A stretch of DNA of 64,000 nucleotides from Phascolarctos cinereus (GCF_002099425.1 NW_018343982.1:9459501-9523500), one strand, 5' to 3'; shown: positions 52,881 through 63,265, numbered from the stretch's first letter. The notes: generated by a model from the letters alone, not told the origin. Made by a program: numbers and translations.

Positions 52881-53034
52881 ATATGAACAACTTGTTTAGC
52901 ACTTAGCATACACTGTTGAATATCGTTAGGTGGTTCCCTTCTACCCCCACACCCTCAATGTGTATATTTTTTCTTTTTTGTACAGTCCTTGAGGGACTCT
53001 TCCCTTCACCCTTAACTTTTATCAATGCATCCTC

Positions 53035-53360
53035 AACATCCTCAACAGACATTCATTGAGTACCTCCTATGCGCGAGGCACTGTGCTAGACATTAGGGAT
53101 ATAAAGACAAAAATGTAAGTTCCCTGCCCTCAGGGAGCTTACACTGTATAATGTAAGCAGGAACACATCTAAGGGTATACAAAATGAATACAATGTAATT
53201 TTTAGGGGGAGGCACCAGCATTTGGGAGGGTCGGAAAAGGCCTCCTATGTGAAGCCTTTACAATATGCTTTGAATTCCCCCTTCCTCTTCCCCCCCCCCA
53301 CTTCTATCTCCCAGTACCTTGTAGGTACTCGATAAATACTTGTTAATTAATTGACAGGTC
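53035..53360 (+). repeat. Old dispersed repeat followed by an L2-type end
   Basis: 'cattcattgagtacctccta', 'gaggcactgtgctagacatt', 'cctgccctcagggagcttac' and 'aaggcctcctatgtgaagcc' span the repeat. 53300-53360 ('gtaccttgtaggtactcgat', 'aaatacttgttaattaattg') is a separate L2-like end. Confidence 0.65.
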
Positions 53361-53554
53361 CAGGATTGGGATCAGGTGAAGTAAACTAGGAGTCGTTTGG
53401 TATCTTTCTCATTTCTATGTTCAAAGGTGTTTTGTTATGGCAGTGGTTGGTAGCACCAATGACTAAATCACACGTTTTTCTTACCTGGGATTTCTGTTGA
53501 ATACAGTTCATGCCAAGGACCTTGGGGACACTCAGTGAACACTTGGCATACTTA

Positions 53555-53640
53555 TCTTCTTCTTCATCATCATCATCATCATCCTCATCATCATCATCAT
53601 CAGTAGCAGTAGCAGTAGCAGTGATAATAGTAGTAATGAT
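53555..53640. repeat. (ATC)n and (AGT)n trinucleotide repeats
   Basis: 'catcatcatcatcatcctca' then 'agtagcagtagcagtagcag'. Confidence 0.9.
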
Positions 53641-53684
53641 TGTTCACATTGTATAGATAATCCCCAAATCAGAATCATTGGATC

Positions 53685-53990
53685 ACAATAGTGTTAGAAA
53701 AGACCTCAGTATCCATGTAGTCCAAATTATACCTGATTAAGAATTCCCTCTACAACTTATCCAACAAGGTTTTATTCAGCCTTAACTTCAGCCCTGGAAG
53801 GCACACCTCAGAAGTGTTCTTTGCTTCTGGGGCCCTTCCCTCTGATTGAGAAGAATCCTTCCAGAATCTTTTGGTTTTAAATAGATACCTTTGGTCATAT
53901 TAAGGAAAAATCCTTTTATTTTTATGTTTTTAGTGTTTGAAATATAGGCAAGTTGTTGGAGTTTCCTGCATTGGTTGACGTGCACATTTG
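53685..53990 (-). repeat. L3/CR1 3' fragment
   Basis: 'gtgttagaaaagacctcagt', 'atccatgtagtccaaattat', 'aagaattccctctacaactt' and 'agaagaatccttccagaatc' follow the inverted L3/CR1 order. Confidence 0.6.
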
Positions 53991-53994
53991 TTCA

Positions 53995-55080
53995 TTTTTT
54001 TGTTATTAGTATGATTTATTTTGTTTATAGTTTCCCTAATGTTTATAATTTATAGTTTTCCTAATGTTGAACAAAGCCTACATTCACATGATCCTGTAAA
54101 ACTTGAATAAAGTAGTAGAATTCACCTGTACATTTATCTGGTCTCTGAGTTTTTACAATTTCAGTTCAAACGGGGGTGGTACAATTTCTCTTTCTGAGAT
54201 CAGTTGTTTGGATTATTTCCTGTTCTGTTAAACTGGCTATCTTATATGAATATTACTAATTTCTTTAAAATTTTCCAGTTTTGCTGGCACGTCATTGGCT
54301 GTGGACTAGATGATGATAAATAACAACAACGATAACCATTCTTTTATTTCTTCTCCTTTGCAAAATATCCTATTCTCATTTTTTATTTTGATAATTTGTT
54401 TTCTTCTTTTTTTAAAAAAATTGAACTAGCCAATGTTTTCTCTATTTTGTTGTTATTCTTTAAAAATAGCCCTTTATTTTCTTTATCATCTCAACAGTCT
54501 TGGGGGGCAAATTTGTCCATCTCTGATTTTTAGTTTTTGTGTTTATTTAATATTGATTCTCTAGATTTTTTTCTAGTTGCATGTGCAATCAATTTATTGG
54601 ATGTTTCTTTCTCTTTGGTTGATGTATCTAGAACTAAAAATTTCCATCATAGAGTGCTTTAGCTACATTATAAATATTTTGGCATAATTTCTAATTGTTA
54701 TAATTTTCTTTAATAAAATGATTTATGATTTGTTTTTATCCACTTATTACATAGATTGAATTGCTTATTTTCCATTTCAGTGTGAATCCTTTGATAATAT
54801 TCCCTGATTGGTTTTAATTGTTAATCCTTACAGTTTCTAAAGGGTATGTTCAATATTTCTGCATTTCTCCTTTTGTTTAGGAATTCTTTATATTATTGCA
54901 CATGGATTATTTTTGTAAATGTGCCATTAGTGCTAAAAATAAATAAGTATATTCCTTCCTTAATATTCCAATTCAGTAATTACTGAAGGTCTAATTTTTT
55001 ATTTAATATTGTATTTTAAAAGTTCATTTTTTAATGAACAAAATTCTGCTCATTTATCTCACCTGAAATGTAACTATTAA
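53995..55080 (-). mobile_element. Old LINE-1 ORF2 fragment, about 1.1 kb
   Basis: Plus strand is T-rich and follows, block by block, the antisense of L1 ORF2 between the endonuclease and reverse transcriptase: 'tttaaaaatagccctttatt', 'ctgatttttagtttttgtgt', 'aaaatttccatcatagagtg', 'ttatccacttattacataga' and 'ttccatttcagtgtgaatcc'. The frame is thoroughly broken, so it is older than the L1 at 55.85-58.8 kb. Confidence 0.6.
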
Positions 55081-55089
55081 TTATTTCAC

Positions 55090-55335
55090 AGCCTCAGATA
55101 TTTCTGGGCTGTTAGTTAAGAAGCCTTGATTTCAATTCCAGCCTCAGAAAGTTACTAACCATATGCCCTGAGAAAGCCGCTCAACTTCAGTTTCCTCAAG
55201 TAAAAATGGAGCTCACAATAGTGCCTACCTTCCAGAATTGTGAGGAGCAAATGAGATAATATTTAGAAAGTGCTTAGCACAGTGCCTGGCACATACTAGT
55301 CCCTACATAAATGCCAACTGTTATTATTGCTTTGC
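55090..55335 (+). repeat. MIR/L2-type composite SINE relic
   Basis: 'gatttcaattccagcctcag', 'cttcagtttcctcaagtaaa', 'gcacagtgcctggcacatac' and 'ataaatgccaactgttatta'. Confidence 0.65.
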
Positions 55336-55339
55336 TATG

Positions 55340-55845
55340 ACATTTCTACTGCGGAAATATCTTGCAAATGTTTTCTGTGCTATTCCCTGATAGTGCCTAG
55401 GTTTTCCAGAAAGAAACACAAATGTGTATCTAAGAAATGGATATGCCATGTCATATTCTATAACTTAACAGGCTTTAAGATTACTGACAATTTCTTGGTA
55501 ATTTTCTGCTTGTAATTTGCCTAAAAGTTTTTATACACTTTAAAAAAATAGTTCCCATGGAGGTTGTTCAGTTAATTGAAATGTTTTTTAATATGTTCAT
55601 CTTTCATCAGCTCTCTTATTTAGGGACCCACAAATATTCCTTTTTATAAAGTTTACTTTCTGATTTCCTGAAATTTATTTTGCAAATAAAAAAAAAATAT
55701 ACCATTTTGATATCTCATCTTGACAACATTTTTAAAAGTTTTCTTTTTTTTTTTTTAAATCACTTCATCTTATTGGACCTCATTACCCTTACCTATAAAA
55801 ATTGGATGGGATTCAAGTTCAAATTCTGACTTTACTGCTTACTAC
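55340..55845. other. AT-rich, with a rearranged MIR piece
   Basis: MIR-like fragments near 55758-55850 appear in reversed block order ('aatcacttcatcttattgg' before 'ttcaaattctgactttactg'). A T-run sits at 55746-55758. Confidence 0.4.
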
Positions 55846-57046
55846 CTTTTCTTTTTTTCTTTTTTTTTTAAATTTATTTTATTAATTTATTTTGATTTAT
55901 CAACAATCTCTTCCATATGCTTTGGAGTTTAAAATTTTTCTCCCCCTTCCCCCCCCTCCCCAAGATGGCACACATTCTGATATAGGCTATACATTTACAT
56001 TCCTATTAAACACATTTTCACATTAGTGAAGTTGTAAGTAAAAATTAAAACCAATAGGAGGAACCATCAGAAAGAGGAAACAAAACTCAACAGAAGAGGA
56101 AAAAAAAATAGCATTTCAACTTCTATAGTTCTTTTTTTGGATGTGGATAGCATCTTCCATCACTAGGCCTCTGGAGATGTCTTAGATCCACAAGTGGGTT
56201 CTTATCCCAGAAGCTGGGGTCTTTGGGTTTATCAAATAATAGATAACAACATATTATAGGATTATGGGTTTTTAATCCATTCTGCTATCTGCTTCCGTTT
56301 TATGGGAGAGTTCATCCCATTCACATCACAGTTATGATTACTATCTGTGTCTTTTTCTCCATCCTTTTTTCCCCCATTTATGCTTTTCTTTCTCCTTTCT
56401 CCCCCCCCACTAGTGTTTTGCTTTTGATCACTGCCTCCTTCAGTCTCTGCTCCCTTCTATTATCCCTTTCCTTCTCCTTTGCCCTTACTGCTTCTTCCCT
56501 CCCTTCTATCCCCCCTTCCTTTTCTTTCCCCTTTTCCCTCCTACTACCTATAGGGCAAGTTAGATTTCTATACCTAACTGATTATGTTATTCCCTTCTTG
56601 AACCAAATCTGATGACAATAAGGTTCAAACAATGCTCACCCCCTCCCTTCTTTCCATCTTATGTAATAGGATTTTCTGTCTTTTCCTGTAATGTAATTTA
56701 CCCTTGTCTGCCTCCTCCTTTCTCAGTACATTTTCTAAGATCAGACTAATCCACTGACTTGGATCCATTTAATCCACTTGATTAGATTTTTTTTTCATCA
56801 TTACATCAAAGTCAACTAATATCCACCCCCTTTATATATACTCCTTTAATGTGGTGTAATAACAATACAGTTCTCAAGAGTTGCAAGTGTCATCTTCCCT
56901 TGTAGGGATGTAAACATTCTGTTCTTATTAACAACATTTGTATCTTTCTGTCCCATTTTCCTTTTTATGTCTTTCTTTGTTGAATGTTTCTTGAATCAAA
57001 TTTTTTGTTGAGCTCTGGTCTTTTTATCAGGAAGGTTTGGAAGTCC

Positions 57047-57993
57047 CTATTTTGAATATCCATCTCTCCCTTGAAAAATCATGCTCATTTTTGCAGGGTA
57101 GTTGGTTCTTGGCTGCAATCCAAGCTCCTTTGCCTTACAGAATATCATGTACCATGCCCTGCGGTCTTTTAATGTAGAAGCTGCAAGGTCCTGTGTAATC
57201 CTGACTGTGGTTCCATGATATTTAAATTGTTTCTTTCTGGCTGCTTGCAGCACCTTCTCTTTCATCTGGTAATTTTGGAATTTTGCTATTATATTCCTTG
57301 GTGTTGTCAATTTGGGATCTCTTTCAGGTGGTGAGCAGTGTATTCTTTCTATGGTTATTTTCCCTTCTGGTTCTAGGACTTCAGGGCAGTTTTCCTTTAT
57401 GATTTCCTGAAAGATACTGTCCAGGCTCTTTTTTTCATCATGATTTTCAGGTAGTCCAATGATTTTTAAATTGTCTCTCCTGGATCGATTTTCCAGGTCA
57501 GTTGTTTTACCGATGAGGTATTTTATGTTTTCATCTATTTTTTCATTTTTTTGTTTCTGTTTGACTGATTCTTGCTCTCTCATAGAGTCATTAGTTTCCA
57601 TTTGTCCAATTCTAGTTTTTAACAGATTGTTTTCTTCTGTTAGTTTTTGTACTTCCTTCTCTAATTGGCCAATTGTATTTTTAAGGGATTTGTTTTCTTC
57701 AGTGTACTTTTTTTCCAGTTTGCCAATTGAGTTTTTTAGGGACTTGTTTTCTTCAGTGTACTTTTTTTCAATTGGCCAATTGTATTTTTTAAGGACTCTT
57801 CTACCTCTCTCAATTAGACTTTAAAATCCTTCTTGAGCTCTTCTAAGAAGGCTTTTTGGGCTTCAGACCAGTTCATATTCCCTTTTGATGTTGCAGATGT
57901 GGGTTTGTTGACAATGTTGTCCTCTTCAGAATTTCTGTCTTGATCTTCACTCTTCTCATAATATGAATCTATGGTACGTTTCTTTTTACTCAT
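57047..57993 (-). pseudogene. LINE-1 ORF1 (ORF1p), disrupted near the start
   Basis: ORF1p is the RNA-binding trimeric chaperone of L1 ribonucleoproteins. The likely start is the ATG at 57993 (Met-Ser-Lys-Lys-Lys-Arg...). A basic N-terminus leads to a coiled coil with repeated units, then the RRM domain, whose Arg-Arg-Asp-Asn-Leu-Lys-Ile-Ile-Gly-Leu-Pro-Glu motif is near 57475, and the C-terminal domain with Asp-Leu-Ala-Ala-Ser-Thr-Leu-Lys-Asp-Arg-Arg near 57170. The last 184 codons from Met at 57601 are open. Upstream there is one in-frame stop near 57824 (TAA where CAA is likely) and an apparent one-base loss near 57770. So RRM and C-terminal domain survive, and the protein is not made whole. 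Confidence 0.85.
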
Positions 57994-58805
57994 GGTTCTT
58001 TATTCCCTGGCCTTTAAAGAGATTGAGCTCTCCTGCTGGGGAACAGAGGGCACTGACCCAAGCTTCTTGTGTTGGGAGCCTAGGTCTTGGTCACTGGCTT
58101 TGTGTGCTGGGGCCTCTTATGTTGGCAATTGGAGGCTGTAGGGTTTTGGCAGCTTACCTTGTGTTGGGCTGGAATCAGCAAGGCTGGAACTTTCAGGCAA
58201 TTCTAGGTTGCCTGCTTTTCCTTTCCTTTAGCTTTCTTCAGCTCCTTTTAGATGGGTGCTGCAGGGTGTTTATCTGCCTGGGGCCCCTTGCAATGCTGCC
58301 TCCCTCGTTTCTGCTAATGCACTGGGAGATTCCTTTGAGGTAGAGGGCCAAGGGTCCTGGTGGTTTTCTGAGCTGGTTTCCACCGGTTCCCCCACCCTCA
58401 CTGAGGCACTGGGAAGTCCAGGTCCAGGTGTTGGTGTTTGCCTGCTCTACCACCTAGGCTTCAGGATCTCCTCCTGGTTGACAGTTGGAGGCTGTAGGAT
58501 TCTGACAGCTTACCTGGTGTTGGGTTGGAATCAGTAAGGCTGGGACTTCAGGAAGACTCTAGGTTGCTTTCTTCAGCTCCTTTCAGATGAATGCTGCAGG
58601 TGCTTATCTGCCTGAGGCCCTTTGTAGTGCTACTTCCCTTATTTTTGCTGAGGCACTGGGAGACCCATTTGCTGGGCTGCTGCACTGCTGCTCCCCGTCT
58701 TTCTTCTAGTTCAGCTGTTCCAGGTTTTTTTTTTCTGGGGTGATATTTTCTGGGTTTTCAGAGGTTGATAGAGGAGGGTGAGAGCGACTACCTTTTTACT
58801 CTGTC
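57994..58805 (-). promoter_or_regulatory. LINE-1 5' UTR with about 356-bp repeat units
   Basis: 'ggaggctgta' with its context (about 75 bp, including 'cagcttacc' and 'tggaatcag') occurs at 58131 and again at 58487, exactly 356 bp apart. The following 'ctttcttcagctcctttcag', 'atgctgcagg' and 'ttatctgcctg' blocks are duplicated too. So the 5' UTR holds about two units, and perhaps a partial third at 57994-58130. Mouse L1 promoters are built of repeated monomers. The function here is inferred. Confidence 0.7.
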
Positions 58806-58809
58806 ATCT

Positions 58810-60235
58810 TCAATAGTTTTCATTAAGTTTATTGTGCAATGTTAGTAAGAAAGCTTTTTCCAGAATGACCAGTGGTTGACTTAACAAAATTTTCTCTTTT
58901 GGAATCAGTTTTTTCTTTTGTTGTTGTTGTTTTGTAAAATATAGGGTATTTCCCCCCCTCTGCTTTCCCATTCACAAATAAAGCAACAGTATTTGGTATG
59001 TTCATGTTGTAATCCTAATAAAAGCACAATCACTTTCAGATCTCGACACATATGCCAAGCATATTTTTTCCTGTTGCAATAGTGATTCTGAAACTCTCCT
59101 CCTCTGCCTGAAAGTTAGTTTATATTATATTTCACCCCTCCCCTAGGAATATACCCTTAAGAATTTGGGGATTGTCTAGCCTCTGTCATTGGCTCAAGCC
59201 TCCACTAATTGTGTTCCCTAAATTTTAGGGGTCTCCAGCACTCTGGGTCTATTTATTGCTTAACAGTCAGATTAGCTTTTCCAGAGGCATATTTACTTCA
59301 ACACACAAATAGCACAAATTAATACAAATATTCCTCCCAACACTTGGGGAAAGCATAATCCCTGCTTATAAAATCTCAGTCTCTGGAGGGAAGGGTGAAA
59401 TTAAGCACACAGTTTAATTCAATTCCTGTATAGTACAATCTCACCAACATCCAAGTCAAAAGGCCCCTCAGGTTTGCCTTTCCAGACTCTGGCTTCTCAG
59501 GGCTTTCCTGCCAGATTAGCAGCAATATTTTGTCTTGACTCCTGGCTCTATGGTCACCATGATTCCAACTTCCATATCTAGAACTCTACTGCTTGTACCT
59601 AGAACTCAAAAGGACAAATAAAAGAGACCCAAACCCCATGAGCTCATTTCTCAGAGCCACAGGGCTTAACGTGTGTGTGTGTGTGGGGGGGGGTAGTCTT
59701 TCCCCTCACCAAACTTGGTCTGTGCTGCCCATGCTGGGGGTGAACAGGACTCTTCCCCATGGACACCACTTGAAAGAGAGCAAGACTGTCTCAGTCTGGT
59801 AGACTTAGCTCATTGCATCTACACCATTAATGGAAAGAAGCTGCTCCCACTCATGAGGTAGGGAAATGCAGAATGTCTTTTCCCTGAATCAGGTTCCTGT
59901 TATCTCCCACAAGGGTGTCTCTATCTTAGGTGAAAGGGGCATGGACCAAAACAGGATCATAATATTTAATTCTTTTTAAGAGAATGTTCCTGTTTTGAAC
60001 ATAAAACCATGGTGCTCTCTTGCAGTAGTTCCTATTCTTTTAAAAGAAGCTCAAAGTTCAACTTTTTTAGATGCTAAAAGGTCATTTAGGTCTGCTCTGG
60101 GCCAAAAGCAATAGGACTCTCAGCTCCTGTTCTGCAGGAATCACGTCACTGCATTAGACCTGATAAAACAGCAATTTGCTTATTTACCAAGGATGAACCC
60201 AATTTAACCTCAGAAAAGAAAATTTCTATAAGAAG
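58810..60235. other. Unrecognised, with a short GT/G run
   Basis: Contains a (GT)n followed by a G-run at about 59672-59695 and little else I can name. The composition of 59300-59960 could suit an old LTR, but there is no second copy or terminal repeat to support this. Confidence 0.4.
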
Positions 60236-60238
60236 CTT

Positions 60239-60670
60239 TTGAACCAGAATAGGAGGACGAGTCTTCCCCAGGAAATCCTCTACATAACATGCAAATATGA
60301 ACACAAATCCTGTGAAGCCAAGTCATGGCTTTTCATTTGTTTTAACCTTTTCTTTGCTGATCAAAGAGTCAGGCAGCTTTTACCCTCAGCATTTCTATCG
60401 TTGAAAGTACCTTTATCAATAGACCTTATGATTGAGAATTTGGCAGAAGTAATCAATGGAATTGTCTATAGAACTTTCTCACTTGTCAGTAATCATGGCA
60501 GCTGCAATAGAGATTGCCTAGTGGAAAATAGGGCTGCTGCTGTAAAGATGGTTTCAAATGAAAACTATCACACCTGAAAAAATAGAGAAATCTGTTGCCC
60601 TTTCAATCTTTTCTTCATTGCAAGCAATGTTAATTATTCTAGATTCAACACTCCTGATCAAAAGGGAAGA
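60239..60670. other. Open frame of unknown status
   Basis: A 112-codon plus-strand frame (60239-60577) shows no recognisable domain, signal peptide or repeat. It lies upstream of the GT microsatellite and the probable retropseudogene. I do not claim it as a gene. Confidence 0.3.
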
Positions 60671-60672
60671 AA

Positions 60673-60673
<1 letters not shown>

Positions 60674-60736
<63 letters not shown>

Positions 60737-60785
60737 CAGACAGACAGAGAGATGGGGGGGAAGGGAGAGACAGACAGACAGAAAC
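60674..60785. repeat. (GT)n then (GA)n/(GACA)n microsatellite
   Basis: About 24 GT units at 60675-60722 pass directly into GA and GACA repeats. Z-DNA-prone. The Cys/Val and His/Thr-rich frames over it are artefacts. Confidence 0.92.
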
Positions 60786-61415
60786 AGATGACAAATGAAG
60801 CCACAGAGCCTGCTAAACTTGAAGTGAGGTCTGAAGTTCGTCATGCTTTGCATTGTCATAGGTTTGAAGCAGAAGGAAAGAGAAAAGCAGAATCCCAAAA
60901 AAGAAGCAAGTCTGAAAATGAGATTCCACAGTTAATTCCAAGTCAAGCAGTGAAAGTGCGCAGAGTTTCAGAAAAGTAACCTTAATACATGAGTCTGTGC
61001 TTCAGCTTCGGTGCTAAAAAATCTCAAGCTAAGAATCCTGGTTGGGAGAGAAGGGCCTGGTGGCTCAGGACACTTAAAAACAGACGAACTGAAGATGTCT
61101 CTGGTAGAAGACAAAAACAAGAAGCCCAGGATCCCCAAAGAGGCAAAGGAAGAAGGTAATTCCTTAACAGTGGTAACAGCCCTGAAAAAGACTCCCAAAA
61201 AGCCGGTACCAAAGTCCCTTATTACTCATGATAGGGTAGGCAAAGTTATGCAATCAGTCCCAAACTCCCAAAACTCTCAGGCAAAAGCAGAAAAATCACA
61301 AGTCCCCAAGTCAGCCTAAATATCTTTTGAATGACTTATTTAATAAAATCTGTTTGTACTTGCTGTTCTGTCTGCTTGCCCATGTAACGAAAACAATAAA
61401 TGAATGCCTGAAAAA
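60782..61415 (+). pseudogene. Probable processed pseudogene of an unidentified lysine-rich protein
   Basis: Two adjacent open segments (about 60785-60979 and 61011-61319) have coherent Lys/Glu/Ser/Pro-rich composition, unlike the chance frames elsewhere. The second ends at a stop at 61317-61319. About 95 bp of 3' UTR-like sequence follows, with two AATAAA motifs (about 61343 and 61395) and then a short A-run at about 61408-61415, where the similarity to a transcript would end. No intron-like break is seen. The junction between the segments is a frame change near 60980-61010. I cannot identify the parent gene. An alternative is a genuine 3' exon of an unknown gene. Confidence 0.4.
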
Positions 61416-61474
61416 AATCGTGTTGATTGCTCAATTATAATTTTTTGTGTCTCTGTAGGGGACTTGCTAAAAAC

Positions 61475-61540
61475 TTCATTTATTTATTTATTTATTTATT
61501 TATATATCTATCTATCTATTATTTTATTTATTTATTTTTG
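61475..61540. repeat. (ATTT)n / (ATCT)n microsatellite
   Basis: 'tttatttatttatttattta' then 'tatctatctatctatt'. Confidence 0.9.
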
Positions 61541-61544
61541 CTTT

Positions 61545-61592
61545 TTCCGTAGTCCTTGCTCCTGGTAAGTGCTTAATAAATATTGGTTTCTT
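61545..61592 (+). repeat. L2-type LINE 3' end, very short
   Basis: 'tagtccttgctcctggtaag' and 'tgcttaataaatattggttt'. Confidence 0.5.
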
Positions 61593-61917
61593 TCTCTTTC
61601 CTTTTTTCTTCCTTTCCTTCCTTCCTCCCTCCTTTCCTTTCTTCCATCCTCCCTTTTTTCTTCCTTCCTTCCTTCTTTCCTTTTTCCTTCCTTTTTTCCT
61701 TTCTTTTTTCCTTCCTTTCCTCCTCCCTTCTTTCCTTCCTTCTTTCTTTCTCTTTCCCTTTTCCTTCCTTTCCCTTCCTTCTTTCTTTCTTTCCTTTTTC
61801 CTTCCTTTCCTTCCTTCCTTCTTTTTTTCTTTCCTTTTTCCTTCCTTTCCTCCTCCCTCCTTTCCTTCCATCCTTCCTTCTTTCCTTCATTCTTCCTTTC
61901 CTTCTCTCTTTCTTGAA
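61592..61917. repeat. Long (TTCC)/(TTTC) polypyrimidine tract
   Basis: About 325 bp almost entirely C and T on the plus strand, the longest such tract in the window. The four frames over it, about 105-115 codons each on both strands, are artefacts. Confidence 0.95.
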
Positions 61918-61919
61918 TT

Positions 61920-62180
61920 GACCCTCACATAACTATATATAGATGAAGCACATTAATCCATTTAACAAAACACCTGGCTATCACTAAGTAGTAATGACCA
62001 ATCTAATTGGTCATTAGATTTATTAGATTTAAAAGGTATCTGCTCTGAAAAATATCTCCTGAGCTCTTTCCTTTTGGAAACATTATGAACATCCTTATTG
62101 TTCTATTCTCCACACTGAGCCAAGGGTTCTAGTAACAACAAAAAATATCTGTAGTGATACAGTCTTAGAAAAATAGAACA
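61920..62180. other. No recognisable feature
   Basis: A short inverted repeat 'aatgaccaatctaat'/'attggtcatt' lies near 61992-62015. No gene identified. Confidence 0.45.
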
Positions 62181-62184
62181 TTGC

Positions 62185-62410
62185 AGGATGTAGTGAATGG
62201 AGTGCTGGGCAGGTATAGGGGTGGGAGGTTTGGGGGTAGTGTAAGGGCCCCTGGCTTTGGAGTAAGAGGTCCTGGGTCTGAGTCCTCCCTTTGCCACCTG
62301 TTGCCCGCATGACCCTAGGTCATTTAATCTTAATCTCTTCATTTGTAAATTAAGGGGCATGGGTTACATGGTTTCTAGAGTTCCTTCTAGCTCTAATTTT
62401 CTGCTCTTAT
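62185..62410 (+). repeat. MIR relic
   Basis: 'gtagtgaatggagtgctggg', 'aggtcctgggtctgagtcct', 'cctaggtcatttaatcttaa' and 'tagagttccttctagctcta'. Confidence 0.6.
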
Positions 62411-62419
62411 AACCTTGTT

Positions 62420-62740
62420 ACTAGTCCTACTTCTGCTACTAACTGGCTATGTCACTCATCTTTTCCCCTGTTTAGACTTTAGTTTCTGTCAGCAAAGTGA
62501 TGGCTAATACTAGATGAGATTTTCTTCTATTCTGTTCTGTTTTGGTGAAGTCTATGGTCTCCTACTACTCAGGGAAATCTCAAAACCAAAAATTACTGAA
62601 CCACTTTCAAGACCCTAAAGGAAAACCATCATTTTCCCTTTTTGGGTCTCAGTTTCCTTATCTGTAAAATGCTGAGGTTGGACTACCTAATCTCTAAGTC
62701 CCTTCCAGCCCTAAATCCTATTATTTTGTGAAAGTAGTAG
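62420..62740 (+). repeat. MIR-like relics
   Basis: 'tactaactggctatgtcact' at the left and 'gggtctcagtttccttatct', 'gtaaaatgctgaggttggac', 'ccttccagccctaaatccta' at 62640-62720. Confidence 0.55.
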
Positions 62741-62744
62741 ATGT

Positions 62745-63175
62745 TCTGAATCATAGATTTAGAATAGGTAGGGGACCTTAGGGGGCAGCTAGGTGGCACA
62801 ATAGAGTGCCAGAGTGCCAGGCCTGGAGTCAGGAAGCATCATCTTCCTGAGTTCAAATCTGCCTTCAGACACCTACTAGCCAGGTGACCTGGGCAAATCA
62901 CTTTACCCTGTTTGCCTCAGCTTCCTAATCTACAAAAAGAGCTGGAGAAGGAAATGGCAAACCATTCCAGTATCTTTGCAAGAAAACTCCAAATGAGGTC
63001 ATGAGTCAGACATGACAGGAAAACAACTGAACAAAAACAAAGGGACCCTAGCAGTCTTCTTAGTCTCTTACTCATCATTTGACAAATGAGAAACTGAGGC
63101 TAAGAGGCATTAAGTGACTTTCCCAAGGTCATAAACATAGTAGTAAGAGGTAGAGTTGTACCTCAGTCAGTTGAT
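62745..63175 (-). repeat. Old MIR-related SINE split by a tRNA-derived SINE
   Basis: 'gaatcatagatttagaatag' and 'gtaggggacctta' before; 'gggaccctagcagtcttctt', 'gacaaatgagaaactgaggc' and 'gactttcccaaggtcataaa' after the insertion. Confidence 0.65.
62782..63041 (+). mobile_element. Full-length tRNA-derived SINE
   Basis: 'ggggcagctaggtggcacaa', 'ggcctggagtcaggaagcat', 'ctgtttgcctcagcttccta', 'ggagaaggaaatggcaaacc' and 'caactgaacaaaaaca'. Target copies 'gggaccttag' (62772-62781) and 'gggaccctag' (63042-63051) agree at nine of ten bases. A short duplication in the 5' part ('gagtgcca' twice) is private to this copy. Confidence 0.9.
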
Positions 63176-63179
63176 AAGG

Positions 63180-63265
63180 TTAGTCAATAAACATTCACTA
63201 AGTACCTACTATGTGCTGTTCATTTGGGATACAAAGAAGGCAAGTTCTCTCAAGGAGTTCCCAAT
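63180..63265 (+). repeat. Old dispersed repeat, start section
   Basis: 'aataaacattcactaagtac', 'ctactatgtgctgttcattt' and 'tctcaaggagttcccaatct'. Confidence 0.55.

Larger units (their letters stand above)
55850..58805 (-). mobile_element. LINE-1 with full 5' end, ORF2 almost wholly deleted
   Basis: Reads on the minus strand as 5' UTR (58805-57994), ORF1 (57993-57047) and an ORF1-ORF2 spacer. Then comes the first part of ORF2: a translation near 56318 gives Asn-Gly-Met-Asn-Ser-Pro-Ile-Lys-Arg, matching the conserved L1 endonuclease start. At about 56245 the sequence jumps to the ORF2 C-terminal region (Phe/Ile-Asp-Lys-Pro-Lys...Phe-Trp-Asp-Lys-Asn near 56235), followed by the 3' UTR and a mixed A-tail at about 55850-55870. 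The missing part of ORF2 holds most of the endonuclease and all of the reverse transcriptase, so it cannot move by itself. No convincing target duplication was found. Confidence 0.85.

Noticed and set aside
57459-58537. Plus-strand frames of 93-126 codons
   Set aside because: They lie antisense to the L1 ORF1 and 5' UTR and have no independent support.
59300-59960. Possible solo LTR
   Set aside because: Composition is suggestive only; no inverted TG...CA ends, target duplication or second copy could be found.
61524-61921. Four overlapping frames of 105-115 codons
   Set aside because: All are products of the simple repeat at 61592-61917.
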